Assembly: GCA_033063855.1 (NCBI GenBank) | Contig: CP093829.1 | Coordinates: forward strand, 17,391,537-17,455,536 | DNA from: Smittia aterrima | Lineage: Eukaryota > Arthropoda > Insecta > Diptera > Chironomidae | Direction of reading: 5' to 3' | Length of the DNA: 64,000 nt | Shown: piece by piece, positions 48,708-61,300 of the stretch | Layout of the letters: the number at the start of each line of letters is the position of its first letter | Position numbering within the stretch: position 1 is the stretch's first letter | Program-made: the position numbers and the translations under genes | The notes under the pieces: model-generated | The model's input: the letters and a program-made list of their open reading frames with translations, nothing else | Told to the model about the DNA's origin: nothing | The model's database searches: none

Positions 48708-51700
48708 CGGGGAAGCTTCACTTGAAACATGCATAAATTTTACGATTATGAGCCAAATTGGATCTTTAATTGGGACACTAACGAACTCATAAATTCTCGT
48801 CTTTTCTCCATCCACTCCTCACCACTTTACCCCCCACGTCATCATCATCGAAGAAGCGAGTGAGCGAGATGGAACGAATAAAAGTTTTATTTGCCATTTT
48901 TATGCTTGACATGGTTTCTATATTTCGGAAATCCCTCGGATCATTTAGCAAATTATTTGGAATTTATATGAGTTGATCCCTTTGAGAATCACTTACATGT
49001 AAGTTACTTTAAGTCCTTCTATCTCTCACATACCCCCACGCGCAGACTACAGGATTAACTCATTTCGGGATGGAAGAATATTTTCTTTTTTTTGGGGAAT
49101 TAAGAGAAAGGATCGAGCAAAGACTTGAGGATGGAAGTTCCCTAACTTACGATCGAATGCTAAAAAAGCAACAAACTTAAATTCTATGAAATAAATTTCT
49201 TCAGTGACACACAATCGCTTTGCTTCTCTGCGACAGTCATGGTGGAAAACGAAGGAAAACCATTTATGGTTTCAAGACTAATCCACACATCTTATAAAGG
49301 ACTTATTTCAATTTATAGTTACGATACACATAAAGCGGGAATTACTTTTAAATTGATGCTCTCTTCATGTCGCTTTACATTCATTTTCGGTAATCCTCGC
49401 CTTCTCGCTTGTTTGTGTCTCATATATTGTCATTAATATTTTTTTGCTTGAGTCCTTTCTCTCTTGTGTGTGTGTTTGATGAAAATTTTCCTCATCGGAA
49501 AATGGCTTCACTCTCGAAAGATTATTTCCACAGATACGATCTCTAACTTGGGAGAGGTGTAGAAATGGCTTATTTTAAGTGGTTCGTGACGTTGAGAGTA
49601 AAAGTCGGAAGGTAAACCTAAAGCTTTTTCTCCCGGAATGGGAAATAAATTGAAGTCACTGTGACTTAGTGTCATGAAAGTTTGTGGGGTGAATGATGAA
49701 AGATATTTTTCTTTTGTGGCTTGAAGTGTTGTAGTGTTTAATTAAAATCATCGACTGAACCTTAGTTTCATTCGTTCGGGCGTGAAGTTTTCCGACATTC
49801 ATTTCCCTTTGGAATCATCGTAATTATCTCTCTCCCGAGGAAACTAAAAGGCTAAAAGAAAAGGGAGTGAAAAATCTCATCACTCTTAATGAATAAATCC
49901 TCTTTCATCCTCTATAATTTCCCTCCGCCTCACGTCAAAAGGAAGCCCGGGAAACTATTATGTAAATTGATGGAAAATACTTTGTGTTTTTTCTCGATCC
50001 ATCAGGGAAAGAAGAAAGCTTTTCACTTTCGACATTCTTTATCTGCCTTTCGCTTTGCTCGAAATTAATTATGCGAAGGCATTATTATCAGCACAGCAAG
50101 AGAACACAGCGCTCTGATCATATCATTCTCCGTTATTAAACGTAATTATTACGCCATCATGTAAGTAAGGCAAGGAAGGAGAATATTTTCTTCTTTTTTT
50201 GTGTGTTGCTGCCATTAATTATAGCGCTTCGCGAGTGAGTGAGTGAGCAAGCGAAACCACAAGTTGCGTCAACAGCAATTTTCGTTTTATTCCATGTTTT
50301 TATCGGAAAATGAGCAAAGAAAAACATATAAAGCTGAAAACGGTGTCAAAAATCATCAGGCATTCTCTTTCTCTCCATCAACGAATGTTTGTGTAATTTA
50401 ATAATTACAACATAGCACAACATGTGTGTGGAACCATCAAACTAATCCATTAAATGAATGTGTCATTAGTCTCCCTGCCTGTGCCTAAATGTCTTTTTGT
50501 ATTCCGCAGTCATCGCCACTCGCCCAAGAAAAGAGAGTGAACAACAACATGAGTTGTAATTATCAAAACAAAGAGCACAATTTTCCATCAAAAGCCACTG
50601 GATGTAGTGTGTAAATAGTTAAATAACATTTCCATGCTTTTACTCTCCCTTCTTCGCCATAACAACGATAGATTCACTAGCCGCCCTGTAATGACGTGAA
50701 TTGAGACAGTGAACGGAAAGAAATTCCCGAAAGTCTCGTCGAAATGTCGCCATACGCGGGAGCAAACTTTCTTTAGGAATTTAATTTCCTACATGTCGTC
50801 AAAAAAAATAAAAATGAAATAAAGAAAAAGCTTCTTCTTCTTGCTCATGACTTAGATGGAAGCCGAGACAATAAATTGATGAGAAATATTGCTCACAGAG
50901 CATTATTATCGAAATATTTTGCGTTGTCGTAAAATGATGTTCATGAGACGAAGTAATAGTTGCTTGAATTACTTTTGCCGCCCACATATACGAACGAATA
51001 TAAATAAATACACGAGCGTCACTCACCCTCCTGCTGATGTCGCTGCCGCCGCCATTCGAATCACAAATCAAAACGAATGCTTCTCCTACGTCTCTCAGCA
51101 GAACAGAAAAAAAATATCTAATCACTGAGCGGAAAAGCGCCATTCAGAAAATATCAAATCAGAAGTCAATCAAATGAGTGGGCTGCGTTTTCGTTTTTCT
51201 GGGAAAAGAAAATGGAAATTAAAAAACCTTCTTTCTTTCTTGCTTCTCCCCTGATGACGTTCTCTCTTTATTTCCTCTTACGCTTGATGTACATAAAATT
51301 TATGATAAGAAATCATAATTCGTATTTTCGCTTGGGGAGCTTGCAGTAAAGCATTTTCATCTCATCCTGAAATGCCTCTAATGTATTTTTCCTGCTTCGA
51401 TTCTTCTCTCCATCAAAACAGTTTGATGAAGAAAAAAAGAAAGAAAAACTCAAGAAATTATTCAAATATCCAAGAGGAGGTTGGGCGGAAGGCAAATTCC
51501 CTTCTTATCCTTACGTCGGCTTATATTGATCTTGCTTTCGTGGAAAGGAAAACACTTCTCTCTCACTCTACGATTCGCAGATAAAAATGTGAATTGAATT
51601 AATCTCAATTTATGCATAATTTAAATGTAGCTAAATAGATTTTCAATTGGATTTCTGCTTTTCTTGTCTCTGAAACATCGAGGGATGAGGCAGAACTCGT

Positions 51701-53057
51701 TAAATCTTTTGTTCCTTGAGATTTTCTTTCTGTTTCTGTCGCAAGCAACAAAACGCGCTCGTTGAAGTGGAAAATATTCTTTTATTGAGGACAAATTCGT
51801 TAGTGACGCGACTTGAGGCGATTTTTCAACAAAGTTGTTAAATTCTTGTCAAAAACGGAAGTCTCGAGGGAGATTTGAGTCAAATACTCATCCAAAGCAT
51901 CTTCATAACATCTTTCGGGAGCGGCAATAAAGCAAAAGCTCTTTGTTTCTTCACATTTTTCCTGTCCGCTTTTATTTATTTTCCTTCTTTCGATTCAAGG
52001 GTTTGTTTTTATCTCTCGGTCCTCCTCATCGTGTTTGTGATAGCCATCGGCACTGGACAGAACATTGTTGCTCAAGCACTTCTCCTGATGCTTCTGTTTA
52101 ACTTTCATTAGATGGATCGCCTTAGTTTTCGTTGATGGCAAGAAGTTTTCAATCTTGAAAGTTGTGACGTAAATTTAATAAAAGAAAATGATCCGCAATT
52201 CGTACAAAGACGATGAAGAGCGATGAATAAATTTAAGAAACGAACGAAGAAGAATGTAATGTTACATATCGAGAGGAGAATAAAGAAGGAAGAAAATTGG
52301 TTTTTCTGACGAAAGCAATTTGATTTCCGGATTGGGCGACTTTCTCGTGAAAATGCCTAGAACATGATTTTCTACAATCGCGTTCTACTCGATGATGATG
52401 ATGAATAAGAAGACCTTCGAAGATCAATGTACAAAAGGATTTGACATTTCGATGGTTTCAACATGTGATAGATAATTGAAAAGCCGGAATTTCTATTATT
52501 CTCTCAACCATGGTCACCCAAACCGAATTCCTCTGTTCCTCAAGTTAAAGGCTTCATTCATTTCTCCTTATTCAAAAATATCTGATTACATGCGAAAGAA
52601 CAAAATGAAGATGTTTTTCGGGGGACGAGAGATATTTTCCTTTTTCTTTCCTTCTTTGTCGCTTAAAACCAAACCAACAAAAGTTTATCTTTTGTTATCG
52701 ACAGAGATATTGACTTTCTTCTGCTTATTGGAAAAAAGCGACTTCGAAGCGGCCTAAGGGAAACATTCTGATCGACAAGAATTCTCGTTATTGTGAAGGG
52801 AGAAGTGAATTGATTAAGAATCGATAGGGATAATGATAATCGTATGGCCCAAATTTCCATTCTGAGCTCATTATCTTCGATACATGTTTGGTTTTAATTT
52901 CCTTCCTGAATAGATTACCGTCAAATCGTCGTCGTCGTCGTTGTTGCCATCTCAACCGTTATGAATTCGCATTTCTTCTCTCACTCTCGCTCATCTTCCT
53001 AACGACGCCATTGATTGCAGCTCCATCGCCGACAAAAGCTAATCCAATCGACTTGTC

Positions 53058-53099
53058 ACTAATTGCATTTTTTTTCTCTTATCTCTTTACAGGTAAGCG
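53058..53099 (+). promoter_or_regulatory. Candidate recursive splice site (ratchet point) 2
   Basis: ACTAAT branch-point match (53058-53063), a strong T/C tract (53068-53088), then TCTTTACAG|GTAAGCG with acceptor and donor fused at 53092|53093. This closely matches the fly ratchet consensus. A second good donor, TTT|GTAAGCG, at 53194 could define a recursive-splice exon of 101 nt. Confidence 0.6.
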
Positions 53100-53109
53100 A
53101 GACATTTCA

Positions 53110-53193
53110 ATGACAGATCAAGCACAACAGCAGCAATCTCCGGTGATATTTCAAGGTCGAAAATTTAACAAATTCATGCGCTGGAAAATATTT
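53110..53193 (+). CDS. Possible 28-codon exon after ratchet point 2
   Basis: Between the acceptor at 53092 and the donor GTAAGCG at 53194, an ATG at 53110 opens 28 codons ending in phase 0. The peptide starts MTDQAQQQQSP and ends FNKFMRWKIF. Upstream of the ATG the Snoo phase-0 frame hits a stop (TGA at 53111), so this cannot be a simple internal Snoo exon. It could be the first coding exon of another transcript, or only a recursive-splice exon with a chance frame. The product is not recognised. Confidence 0.3.
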
Positions 53194-56100
53194 GTAAGCG
53201 AATGATTAATGGTTTTGTAATATATTTCATTTCTCTTTCCCCTTCGCGATACTCAAACTTTGGAATTTTCTGTCTGCTTGCGCTCGCTTTGCGTGTGTGT
53301 ACGTGAAGTCTCAAGCGATTTTGATTCTCATGAGATCAAGAATTTTCCACATTACTGCCTTCAATGTTATCTTCATGCATCTTAATGGGTTTCTATAATA
53401 CAATTTCATATCAGATTCTCAAGGGATAATTTTGAAATTTTTGAATATGACGATGACACGAGAGAAAAAATTTTGTTCACGTTGGAGCAACTTTTCCGCG
53501 TTCTTATTCAACGAAAGCGTTGATTGAAAAATTCCAAAATTTTATTGTCACCTGAATTGATTATTAATTCACGAGCTTCGTTTGTTTGCTTCTTTCCGCC
53601 CCACCAAGGCACGCAAGTGAATGAATCGGAACTTTCACGCGTTGTCATTCTCTTTGATCCTCGATCGATCCACAAGTTTTTCATTAATAAATTATTATGA
53701 ATGTCATTCAAAGCTTATTATTGGAAAAAAAAACTTATGACGACATAAACCGGACGGAGAACGATTGTTCAGCACGACAGTCCTTTTGGGCGTAACTTCA
53801 AATGTGTTCTCAGATGGGAAAACATGAACGACTCAAACAAATTGATTTCATTAATTATTCAAAGCCACTGACTCTTTCACTCTCACTTCATGTTCCCGAA
53901 AATGTCTTTTTAACTTTCCGGAATCATTAGCGGTCGATTATTTACGTAAATTGATCAAAAATTCACAAGCCTGTCTCTCTCGTTGAGAGATTGTGGTAAT
54001 TTCTTTTACGAAAATTTAAATTTAAAAGTTCTTTTCTTTTGGCATTGAAAAAGTTTTTAATGAGAACCGAGAAAAATCGGATTAGAGCTTCTGCAAAACC
54101 CTTCTCCGCTCGCTCCTAATATTCTGATGATAAAATATCGTAGGCAACAGCAAGAATTATCATAATGCGATTTAAAACGCTGATGATTTTTCCGCTGCTA
54201 TCATTCTGTCTCTCGCAAGAAAGAAAAAGTTTATCTCATCGAGAGTGGAAAGGAAAAAAACAACCAACAAATCCCCCGAAAAAAACAGAAGCGTTCACCT
54301 CCCTTGAACCTTCACGTCGACAACAAGGGAACAAGAAGAAGATGAGTAAAGCTTTTCGCGTTTCACGAGTAGGCTGTCAAGGCTCAACGTACTCTGTAAC
54401 TTTGCTCAATTCAACACAAGGCTCCGCAATACAGAAATAATTTCTTTGGAAAGCTCGCTCCCGCATGCACGATTATTTATTTAGCAAGCAAGGACTAGAA
54501 ATAACGTTCTCACCAACACTATCGAAGGTTGGGAAGCACAGGCGACGGAAAATGTTGAGGCAGACGTCGGAAACTGGCGGACGGGGAAGAGAGGGAGAGA
54601 GAAACGTTAGAGGCTGTCGAGTCGGGTGGATTTTCCATTTTCTACATTCGTTCTCGTGTTGAACAATCTACAAACACATTGACAGCTCGTTTTCCTTGGT
54701 TGCTCAATGAAAATAAAAAAACACCCTCGTCTGACATTGTGTGCGAGCGGCAGACGAAAAAGAAAAGCGAAAGCGGAATTTTCTTCATTTTTCAAATCCC
54801 AATTTAGACGCGCACCAAGACACTCAGAAGCTGTTTTTCTTTGGAAGTGACGTTGGTCGAAGTGGCGCGATATGACATTTTCGTTTCGTCTCCGATGCGA
54901 AACTCGAGGACGAGAGAGATTGTGGAATGGGAACGCAAATTTCACTCGCGCTGCACATAAAATACAAAATCAAATTAAACTTATATTCTTGCTTCAAGCT
55001 CAGCGAACTCTAGTGAATCCATAATTCGCCTTCTTCCTACCAAAAGCGGCTGGTGCGTGTGCTCAGCTTTTATTTGCCTTTGTCTTCCTTTTCCTTCTCT
55101 TTTTTTAGGGCGATTCTATGTTTTCACGTATTTTCTTCCATTCTGCGTAAAATCAATATTGACTGACTCGCCTAACTGACGCTAAAGTATTTTTTTGCTC
55201 ATTGTTTACATCTCTTAGCGCATCGAGGGTGTGAGAAAGGGTGAGTGGGGTTAAAAGCAAATTTCTTTGGACATGAGATTACGATGCGAAAGGGTTAACG
55301 CGAGAAAAACAACTCAATTATGTTACGGGCAATGAAATATTTGTTATCTTCTTGAATATTCAGTCGCCATCGTATCCACGTGGCAGACGACATCGACTTC
55401 TAGCAAAGTGGAAAGTTCTCTCTCACTCTCTCTCCGCATCATCAAATAACATCAACAACTATAAATTATTAGCTGGCCTCTTATTTATGAGTTTTCATTA
55501 AGGGAAAATTGCTTATGGCAGTCGAAAAATGCGGACATGAAAAAACACACAAAAGGTTAATAGTTTCGTACTGGAGACGTCTGGTGTTTTAATATTCTCT
55601 TCTTTCGTCTCTGCCTTGTGTAAACTAACTTCGTGTATCGGGTTGGGAGAGATGATTTATGGACGCAAGAAGATGGGAAAAAATTTCCGGTTCCCTTCGT
55701 CTCTCTCACTTTGTGATTCCGCACCATTAAGAAATTTACGCATCTAAGAGCGATTATCGGTGGAGCCTTGAAACGTACTCAGACAGACGATGAAAAACAA
55801 CGGAAATTGCCAGATGCTTAATTGCTAATGTAACCTGAGGAGAAAAGAACAATGGATGGCATAACTTAACTGCGTTACTAAGCGCGCTAAATAGAATTAC
55901 TTTTGGATCGTCAGGAGATCTTCTTTTCTTCCGGGAAATTATATTTGCTTAGGCTTCGAAAAAGGCGTCAATAGCCTTGGAAGCTCTTTCTCTCTCTTAT
56001 TCATAACTGTCGATATATAAAAAATTTCCGATACAAAGATGATTGCGAGATTGAACCCACGCAAAGCCAAAACGGTTTACATTTTTATTTCTCTCGCCGG

Positions 56101-58200
56101 AGCAATTCTTTTGTCAAACGCAATTGTGTCGCATTTTTTGTATATCCGCGATTTACGAGCAGAGCGTCAAGGAAACGAGTTCGTTCCCGGAGACGTTAAA
56201 GTCGTAAAAGATTGTTGATTTCGAGAAGAAAGGAAATTATGTGCCGAAGTCAGACTCAATAAAATTGCTCTCGCACTCGATTGGACCGTAAAATGTATTC
56301 CAGTGAATTGCCGCCGCTGCTGCATGCGGAATAATTGAAGCGAACGGTCTTTTGAAGAAGGAAAAATGAACGGGAATGACGACGCTCTCATACCCGATTC
56401 GAAGCCGTCAAGAGAACGAGAAAAACCGTAATCTGACGTTTGCGAAATGGGCGCTAATTATGGTAATAATCCAAGGCGCATTCAATCATTTATCTCTCGT
56501 GTATCGTCTCTCCAACTCGACTCGCGCGCTTGTAGATGCGTCGGACATGCTTCAGAACCAGAAATACTTCCTATCACTTTATTGTGCCACGATGATGAAT
56601 AAAAGGCCCGCGAAAGGAAATATCATTGCCATTCAACCGCCGATAATCACTTCATTCTAACATGCAACATGCCCAACAACGACGACGACGTCGAGCCGGA
56701 GATAAGAGCGACTGCAAATAACAAGCATTGCATCTCATTAATTTCAGCGCGCAAATTGTTTTCCCTCCTCGACATCTCTTCGTCGTCGTCGCCGCCACTT
56801 CGTTCTCTCGCGTCCGGCTGAAGCCGATTGCGAAGTTAACAACAATTTTCTGCGGAAATATTTATTGTCATTTCCATTAGTCGGATGTTGCGACAACCTG
56901 GCGTGCACACGAGAGAGCTAATTGACTTTGGGATGATTACGATGATGGCTCCGTATAATCATTCTGCATTCGAAGCTTTTAGATTCCGAAATCGATTTCA
57001 TGCGGAAGCTTCACGGTTGTTTGCAGTAAAAGGGAGAACGAAGGGATGGCAACTTTGAACAAAGAAGTCTTAAAACAATCGGATTCTCGTCTGTCTGGAT
57101 GGTTGGGTGACTTCCATTCGAGCGAGGAAAATTTTATCTTTCCTTCTCATTTTCCCGTCAGCGAAACAGCAAAACAGGATCATAATTTTTCCATCAGATA
57201 AAATATCGTCGGCGTAATCTGCACCATTGCTGTTTACCGTTCTGCAAAAAAAAAAACCGACGAGAGACGGAGAAAAAAATCGAATATTGATGGCGTTGGG
57301 CTAGAAATATGAGTCGACCATAAAATATTGGACGAGCGAGATGGAGAGATCGAAGCCATAATTTATGATGAGCATTCATGCTTGAGGAAATTCAATTTAC
57401 GAAGAGGCGGGGACCAGCAAAAAAAATCATAACATGCTCAAAATTTTCCCGGACTTCTTTTTGATTTTTCTGCGTGTGAGATCCGGGAATGATTTGGATG
57501 CGAAATCTCACTGAGAGCAGAATATTAATGAATCCAATTTGCCAGAATGGGGAATGACATCGAGTGTCTATCTGCGTAACTTCTCATTCCGTTTTGGGGC
57601 CTTTAGGAATAATTGAGCAGCTACAGTTGAAATGAAAGGGACACGCACGAACTTTCCGCATCCAATGTGATAAGAAAACTAAAATGAAATTTTCAATCAA
57701 TTTACGAGCTGGAGAGTTTCATTCAGACGCTCTCCACCAGGAAACCATCAATATCCTTATTTATGCTGCTGCTGCTGCTATGGCTGCTAAAAAAGGTCTG
57801 CATGCGTCAATAAAAAACATTGTTGATGTTCATTGGACATGTATGAGTCAAGATCGGACGAGGAAGGTGGTGGGAGGCAAACGTTTCGCTCTTTGCCTTA
57901 TGTCAGAAACATCTCAGGAAGCCCGAGCAACGAAACCTGATAAAAATGGAAAATCAATGAACAAGAAAACCGAGAAAGAGTCCCGGAGAGTCTCGAAGAA
58001 AAATTAAAAATCCAAAAAGGGACGACGAGGTTTTTTTGAAGAGGGTGACGGGATTGAATCGCTCAACAATTTTCAATGTTTCACTCGTTGACGAGCGAGA
58101 ACCGACAAGTCTTCCTTTTAACGATATTCATAAATAATGATTTCGAAGTCAAACGTCCCAAGCTCGAAGAAAACAAGCGTAATGCGTTGCGTGCAAGCAC
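53194..58200 (+). other. Snoo intron or intergenic DNA up to the gap
   Basis: About 5 kb without a supported gene. The longest frames (for example 57684-58007) lack family features; the latter includes an Ala run from a (TGC)5 repeat near 57764. Confidence 0.55.
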
Positions 58201-58300
58201 NNNNNNNNNNNNNNNNNNNNNNNNNNNNNNNNNNNNNNNNNNNNNNNNNNNNNNNNNNNNNNNNNNNNNNNNNNNNNNNNNNNNNNNNNNNNNNNNNNNN
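58201..58300. other. Assembly gap of 100 N
   Basis: Exactly 100 N, a usual placeholder for a gap of unknown length joining two contigs. Order and orientation across it rest on scaffolding only. Confidence 0.99.
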
Positions 58301-61300
58301 AGAAGCGAAAATGGAAAATGACATTTAATTTATTGTAAAGTTTTCCCATTTGATTTGGAATTAAATATTTTTAATGAGACGAAACTGCGGCATACCGCGT
58401 CGAAGATAATTAAATTTTAATTTACATTCCGATAGACGAGAGAAGAGAACGAGGCGCGAGTCGATAAATTAGGAACTGCGATAGGAAAGTTCATGGAGCT
58501 GCGATCGGAATGACGGAATTAATCAAACCTAATGAGTCAAGGGGCTTCGCTAGAAACAATGGCAGCTGATACGATCTCTCTTTGACTCATTGTGTTGGAT
58601 GGCTTTATTCCTCGACGGCAATCAAAGATCGTCGAGATTAAAGCTCATCGCTGTAGCGCTAACAACGTTGACGGAACATTAACACTAATCAGAAGTTGGC
58701 AACGACATGAATTCACAAGAGCATCGAGCATCGTGTCGCCATTCGCCGTCTCGCAGAGATCGTTAGCTGAATCAAACTTCCAACAGAGGAGCGAGTAAGG
58801 TTTAATCTGCTGTTAACACTTTTCTTTAATGTGAATCACGACATTGTCATGAACATAATTTCCATTTCGCTGCCATTCCGTGCGGATCTCCAGCATTTCC
58901 TCGTTTGGCAATCAGCATCATCAGATGTGTGGGAGCGCTTCGAAGTTCGCTGCGCGGGATTAAAATTGAGACGCTAATGCAAGGATCATCAGCATCGGGA
59001 AGTGTCGAGAAGTAAATCGTCGCCATCAATTCGCTTTCCTCGACAAATGAGACGAGGCGAATGATGCCGGGTGATGTCGAAGAAGTCAGGATCAGCAGCA
59101 CGCATCAATAATCATACATCTCAATTTCCGAACGCGTCGAGAGCAGCAGCGAGAGAGGAATCGGGAAAATTATCATTTTAAATGAACGAACAGCGGCGAA
59201 AATTCGTCTTGGGAGAAGTAATGAAGGCAATCAAGGGAAGAAAAGTCATCACCTGTGACCAGGAAAAGTTTTGTTCTTTCTTTGGCTTCAAGCGGTTTTC
59301 AAAAAACTTACGCCAACTTCAACATCGCAGCGTTCGTTGTAGACATTAAGGACGCAATCATTTAAAACTTCTACGAAGAAAGACAAGGACGTGAGATGAT
59401 CACAAGCGAGCTTCTTCGTCATGCCTTCAGGTTGATAGAAACTCGAGAGCTCGAGAGGCAAGCGCTTGTCAGGCAAATATAAGAATACCCATTAAACGTA
59501 ATGATGAGTGCTCGAGCCCATTACGAAAGTCGTGTTTAATGACTTCCATGTTTACATTAAACATTATTCTCGAGAAGTTTCATGCCTTGAAGTTCTCATT
59601 ACGCAATCCTGCGCTAGCAGGGCGTTAATAGTTGCACGAGCACATTTCCCGCAGCTTTGAATTGCCTTGTTCCAAGACGAACACATCCCGCAGTCTCCTC
59701 AATACACCAGCCAAGCCATAAGCAGGAGGAGTTTTATTGCTTTTCTAGTGCGACAGTAAGCGATCGACGTGATGAAGCTGGAACGGCGTTACTTTTCTAA
59801 TTTCGCCGACTCGTAAATCATAAAAGTAGCAAACCCGTCTAAAGCCAGGGTCACAAGGCAGACAATCGTCGCTGTTCGAGCACGCAACAATAATAACATT
59901 ACACGCACTTGCCTCCCAGCTCTTAATGAAAACTCATAAATAAGCGGTCGAGCCATAATTTATAGTTGTTGTTATTATTTGATGAGGCGGAAGCGTCCGA
60001 AAAAAAACTCTTTATCCGGATGAGCGTGGGCGGTTGTGCAGTTTCATCGCAGGATTTTTCCGACATTAACAAGCTCCCAAGTTGGGGAAAGAGCTGCTGT
60101 TTGTTAAGAATGAAAATACATTTGTGACAAGAATTTCTCGGTCAAGAAGTTTAAAGAGGTAAGGAGTTTTTATAGTGAGTTCCCCGACGTCTAACTTTCT
60201 GTGGGCGTCGGTGAAAGTTTGAGAAGAAAGAGTAAACTTTTCGGATAAGAAAAACTCTTGGCTCCTAATTTATGGATTTCTTCATTCGCCGTTCTCTGCA
60301 TTATTTATCCTTGCGAGACGTTGCGTGTGGCTCCAGAGTGATGAGAATGAGATGAAAAGCTTTCAGATAAGTTTTCCTAGCCAACCCTTACAGTTAACCG
60401 CGTTTGTAATTTCCCCGGGCAAGTTCTAGCCCTAAAAAAACGCCTCTTTGTTGACTTTCGTCTGCTCATTTGAGCCAGTAATGAGCTTATTGGTCTGCTC
60501 AATCGACTTTAAGTGTTTTCGTTCTTGTCCCAGCTAATAAGCGTCCCTGGATCGAATGAAGATTGATGGCCGTCAGGAGTAATTAATGTAAGAGCATTAA
60601 AAAAGGTTGCGATGGCATATTTTCGTCGCTGTATCTAACCCTCGGGCGATGTGTCCTGTGCTGAAAGTAGGTGGCCCATTAAACTTTTGATAACGCAAAC
60701 AGCCATAAAAAATCCAATTCAAACATTTATTAGACGTAAACAACAACGTTAATTCCGAAGGGTCCTCGCCAGACCATCGCCGTCAAGCCGTCCTTTCCCT
60801 AAGGCCAAAGAAAACTATTTCAAGTGGAAAAGCGGTAAGACGCCGACGAGTCAGTCAATATTGGTTCTACGCAGAGCATAATAAAAATGCCAACGATGAA
60901 CAGAAGAGACTCGTGATGAAAAGGGAAAACTAGCGCTGAAGATTGAGTAAACTTTCGCCTTCGGATGCAACTCAGCAACAGAAATTGGAGTCTCGTGATG
61001 AGGCAGAAACGGAGGCAACGGCAGCGAGGCTTCTTCTATTTTTAAACTCGAAGGAAAATATTCGCTTTCCCTTTCCCGTCTCTCGTTGTGTGTGCGCTCG
61101 CCGTTGTGTTTGTGTCGAGAAGGAAATGTAGACATTATCACCCTCTGGTTTTGTGGGAGGTGGTGCCGAGGGTGAGGTGTCCGACTGAATCTTGTTTAGT
61201 TTCCGCCGTCGTCTACCGTCGTCTTGCGTCGGTATGAGTGAACATTTTCTTCGAAGCATTCATGATGTCGAGGCAAGGGTTGGGGTTGAGCTCCCGCTGT

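Larger units (their letters stand above)
44316..53057 (+). other. Snoo intron, single-copy part
   Basis: About 8.7 kb without a recognised gene. It contains short GCT, GTC and GA runs (47729-47744, 48137-48149, 48693-48707) and scattered pyrimidine tracts. No homology to the other duplicated blocks was seen. Confidence 0.55.

Noticed and set aside
57684..58007. 107-residue frame before the gap
   Set aside because: Composition is dominated by a TGC repeat and random Lys/Arg; no homology or splice context recognised.
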